A stretch of DNA of 64,000 nt from Micropruina glycogenica (GTDB taxonomy: Bacteria > Actinomycetota > Actinomycetes > Propionibacteriales > Propionibacteriaceae): assembly GCF_900289045.1 (NCBI RefSeq), contig NZ_LT985188.1, positions 434,001 through 498,000 of the forward strand. The letters run 5' to 3'. The position numbers were made by a program, and so were the translations under genes. Positions 1 to 10,702 of the stretch are shown here, piece after piece; positions within the stretch are counted from its first letter, which is position 1, and each line of letters begins with the position of its first letter. A model generated the notes under the pieces. That model was not told the DNA's origin. It did no database searches and saw only the letters and a list, made by a program, of their open reading frames with translations.

Positions 1-26
1 CGACACCGGCCCCGGGGTCGGGCAGC

Positions 27-680
27 ATGGCTCTGGTGAACGAACTTGCGCGGGTCCTCGGCATCAATCTGCTTGCGTCGTTCGCCGCCCGGTTGCCGGC
101 TCGAGTCGGCACCTCGATTCAGTTGATGCTGGTGGTGGCTGGTTCGCTGCTGCCGCTGTGGCCCCTGTACCGGGGCTGGGTGCAGCTGCAGGATCTGCTG
201 GCCTACGCCGCCCTGTGGATGACCCTGTCGGTGATCAGCACGCTGATCAGGCTGAACACCATGACGCGGCGCAGCCCGAAGACCCCCTTCTTCGCACTGC
301 ACTACAGCATCATGATCGGGGCGTTCAGCCTGGTGAGCGGTGCGTGGGCGGTGATCCTGCTTTTCGAAGCGGGCCCCAGCGGTGGTTGGTTCTCGCTGAT
401 CCCCACAGCTTGTGCGCTGCTGCTGGCCAATGCCTGGTCGCTCGCCGACGGCTGGTTCGTGCGCGGCGGCAACCGGGCGGCCAAGCTCTGGCAGGTGCTG
501 CTGCCGGGCTACCTCAGATTCGTGCCGGTGCTTGGCGCAACGATCTCGGGCGCGGTGCTGATTCTGGGTGACGCTCCGCAGAGCTACCGGCTCATCGCGG
601 CTGCCGTGCTGATGCTGATCATCGCGGGCATCGACATCACCCTCGCCGTTGCCTCTGTGCGGCTGCGGCCAGGCCCTTAG
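27..680 (+). CDS. Integral membrane protein, DUF6498-like
   Basis: A hydrophobic protein of 217 residues with about six membrane segments, including stretches near residues 30-50, 58-72, 92-112, 124-142, 158-180 and 188-208. The sequence RLNTMTRR followed by PFFALHYSIM recalls the conserved middle of DUF6498 membrane proteins; that family assignment is from memory of the pattern and is moderate. No catalytic motif is visible and the function is unknown. The reading frame has no stop between the ATG and the window edge, so the true start could lie upstream. It ends 37 bp before gltX, in the same direction. Confidence 0.6.
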   Translation: MALVNELARVLGINLLASFAARLPARVGTSIQLMLVVAGSLLPLWPLYRGWVQLQDLLAYAALWMTLSVISTLIRLNTMTRRSPKTPFFALHYSIMIGAFSLVSGAWAVILLFEAGPSGGWFSLIPTACALLLANAWSLADGWFVRGGNRAAKLWQVLLPGYLRFVPVLGATISGAVLILGDAPQSYRLIAAAVLMLIIAGIDITLAVASVRLRPGP

Positions 681-717
681 GCTCGCGCCGGTGAGCATCG
701 ACTAGGCTGAACCGGCT

Positions 718-2213
<1,496 letters not shown>

Positions 2214-2217
<4 letters not shown>

Positions 2218-2933
2218 GCGTGGTCGCCATCTTCGGCGGACGATCCGAGATCGGCCTCGATGTCGCCCGGCGGCTTGCGCCGGGCAACACGGTGGTTCTG
2301 GCGTCGCGGCCGGGCGGGGAGCGTCCGGACGTTCCTGGCGCCGCACGCGTCGTGCACGTTGACTTCGACGCCGACGAGGTGACCACTCACGCCGACGTGG
2401 TCGACGCGATCGAGGCCGACGCCGGTCCGATCGACATCGCCGTGCTGACCTTCGGCATTCTGGGCGACCAGGCGAAGGCCGAGGCCGACCCGGCCGAGGT
2501 GGTGCGGATCATCCACACCGACTTCACCGCGCAGGCGTCCCTGCTGACGGTGCTGGCGAACCTGATGCGTGCGCGCGGCCGGGGCACGCTGGTGGCGTTC
2601 TCGTCCGTGGCCGGGCAGCGGGTGCGCCGCGCCAACTACGTCTACGGCTCAGCGAAGGCGGGGCTGGACGGGTTCGCGTCCGGCCTGGCCGACGCCCTGC
2701 ACGGCAGCGACGTCGACCTGATCATCGCCCGGCCCGGGTTCGTGATCGGCCGGATGACCCACGGCATGTCGCCGGCGCCCTTCTCGTCCACCCCTGAACA
2801 GGTGGGCGAGGCCGTGGCCGACCGCATCGTCAAGGGCGGGCCGGTCGAGGTGTGGATTCCGTGGCAGTTGCGCGCCATGTTCGCCGTCGCCCCGTTCGTG
2901 CCCCGCGCGCTGTGGCGGCGGCTGCCGCGGTGA
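2214..2933 (+). CDS. Short-chain dehydrogenase, DprE2-like
   Basis: A 239-residue NAD(P)-dependent oxidoreductase. The N-terminal cofactor motif is GGRSEIG (residues 8-14). The catalytic pair is Tyr144 and Lys148 in YGSAK, with the catalytic Ser in FSSVAG about 15 residues before. The short divergent glycine motif and the C-terminal tail WIPWQLRAMF with a basic end resemble DprE2, the ketoreductase that completes epimerisation of decaprenylphosphoryl ribose. No DprE1 partner is in view, so the substrate is only inferred. The gene starts at a GTG overlapping the gltX stop and ends overlapping the next GTG start, so it sits in a tight three-gene run. Confidence 0.85.
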
Positions 2934-3850
2934 CCTGCTCCGTCGCCTGGGACGACGCCGGCCTGCCCGCCTGGGGCACCGCGCCGCGCGCGGACTTCTG
3001 GGTGGCGCTGCAGCAGAACGGCCCGTGGGGCAACAAGGCGTTCACCCAGTCGCGACTCGACCCGGCGGTGGGTGGCGCCATCGAGTCCGCGGCGCTGGGT
3101 GCGGGCGGGCGTGCACTGCTGATCCGTCCGGCGACCAGCCATGCCGATCACGCCGACCACCCGGCCCGGCAGGTGTACGTCGCGGGCGGGCTGGCCGAGA
3201 AACCGTGGTTGCTCGCCGGGCGAGTCGATGGGCCTGAGCGCGTAGCCGACCTGCCGTGGCAGCTGCTGCGCGCCGACGAGCCGTCCGAGATGCTGGCGGC
3301 CGTGCCCTGGCTCGAACGGCTCGACCGGGGTGTGCTGCTGGTGTGCGCCAACGGACGGCGCGACTTGTGTTGCGCGTTGCGCGGGCGTCCGATCGCGCTG
3401 GAACTGGAGCGGGAGCGACCCGGGCAGGTCTGGGAGTGCACCCACACCGGCGGCCACCGCTTCGCGCCCACCGGGGTGCTGCTGCCGTCCGGTCAGTCGG
3501 TGGCACGGCTGACCCCCGAGGTTGCGCTGGCGGCACTCGACGCCGCCGACCATGGTTGGCTCGCCACCGAAACCTTCGGCCCGTGGCACGATCGCGGCCT
3601 GGGCCATCTGCCGCCCCCAGAAGCCGTCGCAGAGGCGTTTGTGCGTGACCTGACCGGTGAGGTGGTGCCGGGCGCGCTGAGCTGCCGGGCGACCAGACCG
3701 GACGCCGAGGTCGAGGTCACCCACAGAGATGGCCGGGTGTGGTCGGTGGCCCTCGAGTTGCGGACCAACCCCGACGACCTGCCCGAGAGTTGCGCCAAGG
3801 CTGCCGTGACCGCGCGCAGTTGGTCGGCGGAACTGCTCAGGGTCGGCTGA
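2930..3850 (+). CDS. Sucrase/ferredoxin-like family protein
   Basis: About 306 residues from the GTG that overlaps the SDR stop (GTGA); in-frame starts further upstream would lie inside the SDR gene and are less likely. It has the features of the sucrase/ferredoxin-like family (thioredoxin-like fold related to 2Fe-2S ferredoxins). These are a C-terminal half with VCANGRRDLCC, a WECTHTGGHRFAPT motif, and an earlier GPWG..A..QS segment typical of the family start. The cysteines in CANGRRDLCC and ECTH are candidates for cluster or disulfide chemistry. Biochemical role is unknown; the family name does not imply sucrose cleavage. Confidence 0.83.
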   Translation: MTCSVAWDDAGLPAWGTAPRADFWVALQQNGPWGNKAFTQSRLDPAVGGAIESAALGAGGRALLIRPATSHADHADHPARQVYVAGGLAEKPWLLAGRVDGPERVADLPWQLLRADEPSEMLAAVPWLERLDRGVLLVCANGRRDLCCALRGRPIALELERERPGQVWECTHTGGHRFAPTGVLLPSGQSVARLTPEVALAALDAADHGWLATETFGPWHDRGLGHLPPPEAVAEAFVRDLTGEVVPGALSCRATRPDAEVEVTHRDGRVWSVALELRTNPDDLPESCAKAAVTARSWSAELLRVG

Positions 3851-3907
3851 GCGCCCGTACCCGGGGCCTTGCAGGCGAGCGTTCGGGTGCACGGTAGCCT
3901 CGGCGTC

Positions 3908-4216
3908 ATGATCTTCGCGTTCTCGGTGGCCCCCGCAACGTCCGACGATGCCGACGGCTCGGTGAGTGAGGCGGTCGCCGCCGCGGTCGCCGTGGTGCGC
4001 GCCAGCGGCCTGCCCAACGAAACCACCGCGATGTTCACCACGCTCGAAGGCGACTGGGACGAATGCATGGGCGTGATCAAGCAGGCGTGCGAGGCCGTTC
4101 AGCGGTACAGCCCTCGGGTGTCGCTGGTGCTCAAGGCCGATCTGCGGCAGGGCTACACGGGCGAACTGACGGGCAAGGTCGAACGGCTCGAAGGGCGGCT
4201 GGGTGGCCGGCCGTGA
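3908..4216 (+). CDS. Thiamine-binding protein, MTH1187 family
   Basis: Small alpha/beta protein of 102 residues starting at ATG 3908 (MIFAFSVAP). The core alternates strand and helix, with SVSEAVAAAVAVVRASGLP, then TLEGDWDECMGVIKQA, then VSLVLKADLR. This matches the ferredoxin-like fold of the MTH1187/YkoF-type thiamine-binding family, in which homologues bind thiamine or hydroxymethylpyrimidine. No transporter or thi gene is adjacent, so its task here is unknown. It lies between the sucrase/ferredoxin-like gene and icmF, all in the same direction. Confidence 0.78.
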   Translation: MIFAFSVAPATSDDADGSVSEAVAAAVAVVRASGLPNETTAMFTTLEGDWDECMGVIKQACEAVQRYSPRVSLVLKADLRQGYTGELTGKVERLEGRLGGRP

Positions 4217-4283
4217 GGTCGTGGCGTACAGCCGGGCGCCGTCGGCACTCGACCCCCGCCGTCCGATGTGAGTCAATGGCGGC

Positions 4284-7200
4284 ATGACTACCTCGCCGGT
4301 GCGCATCGTCACCGCGGCCAGCCTTTTCGACGGGCACGACGCCGCGATCACGGTGATTCGCCGAGTGCTGCAGTCGCGGGGCGCCGAGGTGATTCATCTG
4401 GGTCATGACCGCAGCGTGGCCGACGTGGTGAAGGCCGCCGTCGAAGAGGACGCCCACGGCGTGGCCGTGTCGTCGTACCAGGGCGGGCACGTGGAGTACT
4501 TCGGCTACCTGGTCGACCAGCTTCGTGAGCAGGGCTCGTGTGCGCGGGTGTTCGGCGGCGGCGGCGGGGTGATCGTGCCGTCCGAGATCGACGAACTCGC
4601 GGCGAAAGGAGTCACGGTCTACAGCCCCGGCGACGGCCAGCGGCTCGGCCTGCAGGGCATGGCCGATGAGGTGATCGCGGCCTGCCGCGAGGTGCAGCAA
4701 GCCACGCTGGGCGAGCCTGTCGAGGCCCTTCCACAACGCCTGCCGAGAACCATCACGCTGCTCGGCGAGGGCGTCGCGGTGGCGGTGCCCGAGGGGCGTC
4801 CGCTCACCTTGGGCGTCACCGGTACCGGCGGCTCGGGCAAGTCGTCGCTGACTGACGAGTTGCTGCTGCGTTTTCGCCGAGATTCGCCCCAGCTGAGCAT
4901 CGCCGTGTTGGCCGTCGACCCCACCGCGCGGCGCGGCGGGGCGCTGCTGGGCGACCGCATTCGCATGAACGCCCTCGACGGCGTCTACTTTCGCTCGCTG
5001 GCCACGCGAGGAGCCACCGGCGGTATACCCCGGGGCCTGGACGACATGGTGCGCGCGTGCGGGGCGGCCGGGCATGACCTGGTGATCGTCGAGACGCCGG
5101 GTATGGGCCAGGGAGACGCCGCGATCGCCGACCATGCCGACGCCGTGCTGTACGTGATGACGCCCGACTACGGCGCGGCCACCCAGTTGGAGAAGATCGC
5201 CGCGCTCGACGTGGCCGACCTGGTGGCGATCAACAAGTTCGACCGGCGGGGTGCCGACGACGCCCGGCGCGACGTGGCGCGCCAACTGATTCGCAACCGG
5301 GGCGCGTTCGGTCAGTCGTGGCAGAGCCAGCCCGTGGTGGGCACCATCGCCTCGCGGGTGGGCGACGGCGGCGTGGACGAGCTGTTTCGACGGCTTCGTG
5401 AAGTGCTCGGCGACCGGCTTGCTGGCTCACGCGAAGAGATCCCGGGTCAAGCCCGGGTTGACGAATCACGCGGACAGGCGAGCGGCCCGCGGGCGATCAT
5501 TCCGCCGGCGCGCGAGAGGTACCTGTCAGAGGTGGCCACCATCGTGCGCGACTACCACCTCGAGACCGGCCGGCTGGTCGACGCGGTCCGCCGGCACGAC
5601 CAGGTGGAGGCCGTCGCCGCGATGCTCGACGACCCGTCGCCGCTCGACTCGTTGCGTACCGAGCAGCCGGCAGCCGTGGCTGACCTGCTGTCGCAGTGGC
5701 ACGCGCAGCCCGAGCCAGAGACGTTCGAAACCTTGTCGGGCACCCACCTGCCGAAGACGGCGCTGCCTGCTGAGCTCGAGACCGGTGCGCTGGTGCGTTA
5801 CCTGCGGGCCGAGAACCGTCCGGGGGTTTTTCCCTTCACCGCGGGGGTTTTTCCGGCCAAGCGGTCAGGGGAGCGGCCCACCCGCATGTTCGCCGGCGAG
5901 GGCGACGCGGCCCGCACCAACCGACGCTTTCACCTGCTGGCGCAGGGGCAGCCGTCCACCCGGTTGTCGACCGCGTTCGACTCCGTCACCCTGTACGGCC
6001 GCGACCCGGCGCGGCAGCCCGACATCTACGGCAAGGTGGGCACCTCGGGGGTGTCGATCGCCACGCTGGACGACATGCGGGACCTGTTCGCCGGGTTCGA
6101 CCTGGCCGACCCCAAGACGTCGGTGTCGATGACCATCAACGGCCCCGCGCCGACGATTCTGGCGATGTTCTTCAACGCCGCCATCGACGCTGCCGGCGAC
6201 CCCGACGTGGTGCGCCGGGTACGCGGCACCGTGCAGGCCGACATTCTCAAAGAAGACCAGGGGCAGAACACCTGCCTGTTCTCGATCGACTTCTCACTAC
6301 GGGCGATGGCTGACGTGCAGCAGTGGTTCGTCGACCACGGAGTGAAGAGCTTCTACTCGGTGTCGATCAGCGGGTACCACATCGCCGAGGCCGGGGCGAA
6401 CCCCATCACCCAGCTCGCCCTCACCCTGGCCAACGGGTTCACCTACGTCGAGACCTACCTGGCCCGCGGCATGGCGGTGGACGACTTCGCGCCCAACCTG
6501 TCGTTCTTCTTCTCAAACGGCATGGACGCCGAGTACTCGGTGATCGGACGCGTTGCCCGGCGCATCTGGGCGATCGCGCTGCGCGAGCGGTACGGCGCGG
6601 GGGAGCGTGCGCAGAAGCTGAAATACCACATTCAGACCTCTGGACGCTCGCTGCATGCAGCCGAGATGGGGTTCAACGACATCCGGACGACGCTGCAGGC
6701 GCTGTGCGCGTTCTACGACAGCGCCAACAGCCTGCACACCAACGCCTACGACGAGGCGGTCACCACCCCGTCGCCGGAGTCGGTGCGGCGGGCGCTGGCG
6801 ATTCAGTTGATCATCGACAGCGAATGGGGGCTGGCGGGCGTCGACAACCCGCTGCAGGGGTCGTACCTGATCGACGAACTCACCGAGTTGGTCGAAGAGG
6901 CGGTGCTGGCCGAGTTCGACCGGCTGGCCGACCGCGGGGGCGTCCTTGGAGCCATGGAGACCGGCTACCAGCGCGGGCTGATTCAAGACGAGTCGATGCT
7001 GTATGAGTCGCGCAAGCACGACGGGTCACTGCCGATCATCGGGGTGAACACGTTCGTGGGCGATGACGACGATAACGCGCCGGCACCCGCGCTGGCTCGG
7101 GGCACCGTCGAAGAAAAAGAGTCGCAGCTGGCCCGGCTGGCCGACTTTCACGCCCGGCACGCCGACGAGGCGCCGGCGGCGCTCGAGCGGCTCAAGGCCG

Positions 7201-7319
7201 TCGCGCTGGCTGGTGGCAACCTGTTCGACGAACTCATGCAGACCGTCCGGGTGGCGTCGCTGGGGCAGATCACCGAGGCCTTCTTCGAAGTGGGTGGACG
7301 GTACCGGCGCACCATGTGA
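4284..7319 (+). CDS. icmF: Fused isobutyryl-CoA mutase (IcmF)
   Basis: A 1011-residue fusion of three parts. First is a cobalamin-binding domain with FDGHDAAI, His18 being the expected lower cobalt ligand. Second is a MeaB-type chaperone GTPase with P-loop GTGGSGKSS near residues 180-188. Third is an acyl-CoA mutase TIM barrel with FPFTAGVFPAKR near 516 and RLSTAFDSVTLYGRDP. The family interconverts isobutyryl-CoA and n-butyryl-CoA, sometimes also pivalyl- or isovaleryl-CoA, using adenosylcobalamin. FPFTAGVFP fits isobutyryl-type rather than methylmalonyl-type mutases. The linker between GTPase and mutase carries a short palindromic repeat encoding EIPGQARVDES around residues 384-394, read in frame. 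No cobalamin riboswitch was recognised upstream. Confidence 0.94.
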   Translation: MTTSPVRIVTAASLFDGHDAAITVIRRVLQSRGAEVIHLGHDRSVADVVKAAVEEDAHGVAVSSYQGGHVEYFGYLVDQLREQGSCARVFGGGGGVIVPSEIDELAAKGVTVYSPGDGQRLGLQGMADEVIAACREVQQATLGEPVEALPQRLPRTITLLGEGVAVAVPEGRPLTLGVTGTGGSGKSSLTDELLLRFRRDSPQLSIAVLAVDPTARRGGALLGDRIRMNALDGVYFRSLATRGATGGIPRGLDDMVRACGAAGHDLVIVETPGMGQGDAAIADHADAVLYVMTPDYGAATQLEKIAALDVADLVAINKFDRRGADDARRDVARQLIRNRGAFGQSWQSQPVVGTIASRVGDGGVDELFRRLREVLGDRLAGSREEIPGQARVDESRGQASGPRAIIPPARERYLSEVATIVRDYHLETGRLVDAVRRHDQVEAVAAMLDDPSPLDSLRTEQPAAVADLLSQWHAQPEPETFETLSGTHLPKTALPAELETGALVRYLRAENRPGVFPFTAGVFPAKRSGERPTRMFAGEGDAARTNRRFHLLAQGQPSTRLSTAFDSVTLYGRDPARQPDIYGKVGTSGVSIATLDDMRDLFAGFDLADPKTSVSMTINGPAPTILAMFFNAAIDAAGDPDVVRRVRGTVQADILKEDQGQNTCLFSIDFSLRAMADVQQWFVDHGVKSFYSVSISGYHIAEAGANPITQLALTLANGFTYVETYLARGMAVDDFAPNLSFFFSNGMDAEYSVIGRVARRIWAIALRERYGAGERAQKLKYHIQTSGRSLHAAEMGFNDIRTTLQALCAFYDSANSLHTNAYDEAVTTPSPESVRRALAIQLIIDSEWGLAGVDNPLQGSYLIDELTELVEEAVLAEFDRLADRGGVLGAMETGYQRGLIQDESMLYESRKHDGSLPIIGVNTFVGDDDDNAPAPALARGTVEEKESQLARLADFHARHADEAPAALERLKAVALAGGNLFDELMQTVRVASLGQITEAFFEVGGRYRRTM
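5441..5457. repeat. Palindromic repeat inside icmF
   Basis: CCCGGG-TCAAG-CCCGGG, preceded by gagat and followed by ttgacg. The layout matches the repeats at 42487-42578 and 55929-55962 (gagatcccgg...ccggaatgacg). It is read as codons in the GTPase-mutase linker of IcmF, a stretch that is normally poorly conserved. Confidence 0.65.
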
Positions 7320-7370
7320 CGCGCCGACACCGGGCACCGTCCGGGCATGGCGTCAGCAAGGTGACTGCCC

Positions 7371-7414
7371 TTGTGACACGTGACTGCCTGCACGCAGGCA
7401 GTCACGTGTCACAA
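7371..7414. repeat. Perfect 44-bp palindrome, family A copy 1
   Basis: Two 21-base arms (TTGTGACACGTGACTGCCTGC and its exact complement) around a 2-base centre, lying between the convergent ends of icmF and pncA. A related but degenerate copy with the same flanks (ggcagctacgtg) lies at 58948-59012. It could act as a bidirectional terminator here, although no U-tract is obvious. Confidence 0.8.
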
Positions 7415-7536
7415 AGGCAGCTACGTGGGCACGGCGTCGCCGCTGACGATCCGATCCGTTGGTTCACCCCGTCTTGCGACGCGGGCGATGCGGCGAGCAG
7501 GCCGGGGTGGAGCTCTTCGGATATGGGCCTCCTCAC

Positions 7537-8091
7537 TCAGGCCACGGTGACTCCGGCCGCCGTCAGGTCGTTCACCACCGAGGGCACGTTCGCGGGGGCC
7601 ACCGCCGCGGTCAAGGGCAGCAGCACCCTGGTCGCAAAGCCCGCACGGGCGGCGTCCAGAGCAGTTGCCATGACGCAGTAGTCGGTGGCGATGCCGCACA
7701 CGTCCACGTCGGACGCGTCGTGCTCGCGCAGCCACTCGGCCAGCGAATCGCCCGCGGCGTCGGAGCCTTCGAAACCCGAGTAGGCCGCGGCGTATTCGCC
7801 CTTGTCGAAGACGGCTTCGAATCGGGGGGCAACGGTCAGGTTGGGGTGAAAGTCGGCTCCGGGCGTGCCGGCCACGCAGTGCGGCGGCCACGAGTCGACG
7901 TAGTCGGGGTGGTCGCTGAAGTGCGCACCGGGGTCGATGTGGTGATCGCGGGTGGCCACCACGTGGTCGTAGCCGCCGGCCTCGACCGCCGCCGAGATCG
8001 CGGACGCCGTCGCCGCGCCCCCTGCCACGGCCAGCGAGCCGCCTTCGCAGAAGTCGTTCTGCACGTCGACCACGACCAAGACCCGGCTCAT
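7537..8091 (-). CDS. pncA: Nicotinamidase
   Basis: A 184-residue isochorismatase-fold amidohydrolase that converts nicotinamide to nicotinic acid for NAD salvage. Catalytic Asp9 is in VVDVQNDF. The metal-binding segment is RDHHIDPGAHFS near residues 49-59. The catalytic Lys is in FDKGEY and the nucleophilic Cys in GIATDYCVMAT. It is translationally coupled to pncB upstream: its ATG overlaps the pncB stop (ATGA). Its product is the substrate of PncB, so the pair forms the two-step Preiss-Handler entry. Confidence 0.95.
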   Translation of the reverse strand: MSRVLVVVDVQNDFCEGGSLAVAGGAATASAISAAVEAGGYDHVVATRDHHIDPGAHFSDHPDYVDSWPPHCVAGTPGADFHPNLTVAPRFEAVFDKGEYAAAYSGFEGSDAAGDSLAEWLREHDASDVDVCGIATDYCVMATALDAARAGFATRVLLPLTAAVAPANVPSVVNDLTAAGVTVA

Positions 8092-9434
8092 GCCTCACTC
8101 CTTGCGTACGGGTTGTCGGTGCTGGCGCCGTGCTCGTCGAGCAGCAGGGTGGGGATCGCCGCCTCGCCCTTGCTCATCTTCAGCGCCGACAGCGGCAGTT
8201 CGGCCCGCGATCGCGCATGTCGTTCCTGAGCGGCACTCAGGGCTTCGACGCCGACGACGTCGCCGTCGCGAATCAGTTCCACCAGCAAAGGCCGGTCGTT
8301 GGTGTCGCCCGAGGGTGGCGCCCCGATGCCGATCACCTCGGCCTCGGCCTTGCCGCGGGCGTCCAGTCGGCGCAGGGCGAACTTGCGCCCGCCGATGCTG
8401 GTCTTGTTGACGCTCTTCTTGGCCACCGGCACCAGCGGCGCGTCCGGCTCGTCGCTGTCGGCCCGGGCCACCAGCTTGTAGACGAACCCGCAGGTGGGGG
8501 CGCCCGACCCGGTGACCAGCGAGGTGCCGACGCCGAAGCCGTCCACCGGGGCGCCGCGCAGTGCTGCGATCTGCCACTCGTCGAGGTCTGACGTGACCAG
8601 AATGCGGGTCTTGGTGGCGCCCAGCGAGTCGAGCAACTCGCGCACCGAGCCGGCCAGTTCGGCCAGGTCGCCCGAGTCGAGGCGGACGGCACCGAGCCGT
8701 CCGTTGGTCAACTCGACGCCGGTGCGCACCGCGGCCTCGATGTCGTAAGTGTCGACCAGCAGCGTGGTGGCCTCGCCCAGCGCGCGCAGTTGGGCTTCGA
8801 ACGCCTCGGCCTCGGAGGCGTGCAGCAGTGTGAAACTGTGCGCGGCGGTGCCCCGGGTGGGCACCCCGTAGCGGCGTCCGGCCTCGAGGTTCGACGTGGC
8901 GGCGAACCCGGCCACGAAGGCGGCCCGGGCAGCGGCCACGGCCGCGATCTCGTTGGTGCGCCGCGAGCCCATTTCGATGCAGGGCCGTTCGCCGGCCATG
9001 GCCGTCATGCGTGATGCGGCCGAGGCCACCGCCGAGTCGTAGTTGTAGATGCTCAGCAGCACGGTTTCGAGAATCACCGCCTCGGCGAACGAACCCTCGA
9101 CGATCATCAGCGGCGAACCGGGAAAGTACACCTCGCCTTCGGGGTAGCCCCAGACGCTGCCGGTGAAGCGGTAGTCGGCCAGCCAATCGGCCAGCGGTTG
9201 GTCGACCACGTCGTGGGCCAGCAGCCAGTCGATGGTCGGCTCGTCGAACGTGAACGCCTCGACGGACTCGAGCGCCCGGCCGACGCCGGCCACCACGCCG
9301 TAGCGGCGCCCGGTGGGCAGCCGGCGGGGGAACAGTTCGAATACCGACGGCCGAAAGGCGGCCCCCGAGCGCATCGCCGCCCGCACCATGGTGAGCTCGT
9401 AGTGGTCGGTGAGCAGCGCGGTGGAGTCGAGCAT
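8088..9434 (-). CDS. pncB: Nicotinate phosphoribosyltransferase
   Basis: About 448 residues from the ATG at 9434 ([16 protein letters not shown]), the usual start for actinobacterial PncB; the frame stays open upstream but that stretch runs into the divergent clpS promoter. It makes nicotinate mononucleotide from nicotinic acid and PRPP. Family features seen are TDHYELTM at the start, [11 protein letters not shown], the VA(A)SAASRM region, a [11 protein letters not shown] segment around the conserved active-site histidine, and [10 protein letters not shown]. It lies 37 bp from divergent clpS and overlaps pncA downstream. Confidence 0.93.
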   Translation of the reverse strand: MLDSTALLTDHYELTMVRAAMRSGAAFRPSVFELFPRRLPTGRRYGVVAGVGRALESVEAFTFDEPTIDWLLAHDVVDQPLADWLADYRFTGSVWGYPEGEVYFPGSPLMIVEGSFAEAVILETVLLSIYNYDSAVASAASRMTAMAGERPCIEMGSRRTNEIAAVAAARAAFVAGFAATSNLEAGRRYGVPTRGTAAHSFTLLHASEAEAFEAQLRALGEATTLLVDTYDIEAAVRTGVELTNGRLGAVRLDSGDLAELAGSVRELLDSLGATKTRILVTSDLDEWQIAALRGAPVDGFGVGTSLVTGSGAPTCGFVYKLVARADSDEPDAPLVPVAKKSVNKTSIGGRKFALRRLDARGKAEAEVIGIGAPPSGDTNDRPLLVELIRDGDVVGVEALSAAQERHARSRAELPLSALKMSKGEAAIPTLLLDEHGASTDNPYARSEA

Positions 9435-9471
9435 GGGCGTCAGCGTAACGTCGTCTGTCACAATGCCGAAC

Positions 9472-9786
9472 ATGTCGATGTCGAGCAGTGAGCCGGCCAC
9501 CCCCGAAGGGGGCACGGTACTGGCCGAGCGACCGCTCGAAACCCCGGTCGAACTGGTCACCTGGGTGACCATCGTGTGGGACGACCCGGTGAACCTGATG
9601 AGCTACGTGACTCATGTGTTCATGACGTACTTCGGGTACAGCAAGTCGAAAGCGACCAAGCTGATGCTGCAGGTGCACAACGAGGGCAAGGCGGTGGTGT
9701 CGTCGGGCACCCGCGAAGCGATGGAGACCGACGTCAACGCCATGCACGCCTACGGCCTGTGGGCCAGCTTGGAGAAGGCCGAATGA
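9472..9786 (+). CDS. clpS: ATP-dependent Clp protease adaptor ClpS
   Basis: A 104-residue adaptor that delivers N-degron substrates to ClpAP/ClpCP. The core reads [44 protein letters not shown]. The DDPVN loop and helix residues form the N-end-rule binding pocket in known ClpS proteins. The N-terminal 20 residues are disordered-looking. The stop overlaps the ATG of the DUF2017 gene (ATGA). The same clpS-DUF2017 pairing downstream of a divergent pncB occurs in mycobacteria. Confidence 0.93.
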   Translation: MSMSSSEPATPEGGTVLAERPLETPVELVTWVTIVWDDPVNLMSYVTHVFMTYFGYSKSKATKLMLQVHNEGKAVVSSGTREAMETDVNAMHAYGLWASLEKAE

Positions 9787-10340
9787 GCCGGTTCAAGCGG
9801 GGCGGCAGCCAGGTGTTGATCACCCTGGCCGACTACGAGGAAGCGGTGCTCGAGTCGCTGGTGGAGCAGTTGATCGACCTGCTCGAGGGCGACGAGGTGC
9901 GCTCGGCGCCCGACGACCCGTTCGCCCGCTGGGAAGCCGAGATGGCCGCCCCCGGTGGGCTCGACGCGTCCGATCCGGTGATCGCGCGCCTGTTCCCGCC
10001 CGCCTACCGCGACGACCCCAAGGCCGAGCAGGAGTTCCGCCGGTTCACCGAGACGGCGCAGCGGCGCACCAAGATCGAGCAGGCCAAGCTCGTGCTCGAC
10101 GCCCTGCTCGAAACCAACGGCGGGCGTGAACCCGTGGTGGTGCGAGCCACCGATCTGGAGGCGTGGCTCAAAACCATCACCGCCATCAGGCTCGCCCAGG
10201 CGGTGCGCCTCGGCATCGAAACCGCCGACGACGTGCAGGCCTTGGAAGAACTCGACGAAGACGAGCCGCGGGCTGTGCTGTACGGCATGTACGAGTGGCT
10301 CGGTTACTTCCTGGAAAGCCTCATCGACAAGGCGCATTGA
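9783..10340 (+). CDS. DUF2017 protein, AosR-like
   Basis: A 185-residue, mostly helical acidic protein overlapping clpS by four bases. It opens with strand-like residues ([28 protein letters not shown]) and ends with [29 protein letters not shown], the DUF2017 signature. The mycobacterial homologue AosR (Rv1332) is a redox-responsive transcription cofactor that acts on the cysM-cysO-mec operon next to it. That operon is absent here, so the regulatory target is open. No cysteine pair like the one reported to control AosR is apparent in this sequence. Confidence 0.85.
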   Translation: MSRFKRGGSQVLITLADYEEAVLESLVEQLIDLLEGDEVRSAPDDPFARWEAEMAAPGGLDASDPVIARLFPPAYRDDPKAEQEFRRFTETAQRRTKIEQAKLVLDALLETNGGREPVVVRATDLEAWLKTITAIRLAQAVRLGIETADDVQALEELDEDEPRAVLYGMYEWLGYFLESLIDKAH

Positions 10341-10432
10341 TGCGTTTGTGAGACAACGTCCACGATGTGGACGGCTGGGGCTCACGGGTCGGAAAGTTCT
10401 GTCCGTTCGGCTACGCACTCGACGTTCTGTTC

Positions 10433-10451
10433 TTAGGGTAGGCATCACTTA
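10433..10451. promoter_or_regulatory. Candidate DtxR/IdeR iron box
   Basis: TTAGGGTAGGCATCACTTA matches the DtxR/IdeR consensus TTAGGTTAGCCTAACCTAA at 12 of 19 positions, with the left half best conserved. It lies about 24 bp before feoA, where iron-dependent repression would be expected. Confidence 0.6.
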
Positions 10452-10474
10452 CTCTTGTGAAATCGAGGCCCCCG

Positions 10475-10702
10475 ATGACCGCCCTCACGCTCGCGGACGC
10501 TCCGCTGGCAACCCCCGTGACCGTCGTGCACGTACCCCTGGCGTTGGCTCGCCAGTTGAGCCGCATGGGTCTGCGGCAGGGCACGTCGTTCGAGGTCGTG
10601 CGGCGCAGTTCGGGCGGCGGACGGGTGGTGGCCGTCGCCGGCTCGCGGGTCGCGCTGGGCGGGTCGGTGCTGCGCGCGGTGGCTGTCGAGGTGGCGCCGT
10701 GA
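10475..10702 (+). CDS. feoA: Ferrous iron transport protein A
   Basis: A 75-residue SH3-like protein thought to assist FeoB. Start chosen at ATG 10475, eight bases after GAGG, rather than an in-frame GTG at 10457. The core LARQLSRMGLRQGTSFEVVRRSSGGGRVVAVAGSRVALG has the typical FeoA layout (L..MGL..G..v.v....ggp..v.v.g..valg). The stop overlaps the feoB GTG (GTGA). Expression is probably iron-regulated through the DtxR-like box upstream. Confidence 0.88.
   Translation: MTALTLADAPLATPVTVVHVPLALARQLSRMGLRQGTSFEVVRRSSGGGRVVAVAGSRVALGGSVLRAVAVEVAP

Noticed and set aside
4063-4284. Cobalamin riboswitch before icmF
   Set aside because: No B12-box-like sequence was recognised in the 67-bp gap upstream.
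2642-4351. Long minus-strand frame over the SDR and sucrase/ferredoxin-like genes
   Set aside because: No protein-like composition or motifs; the plus-strand genes are well supported.
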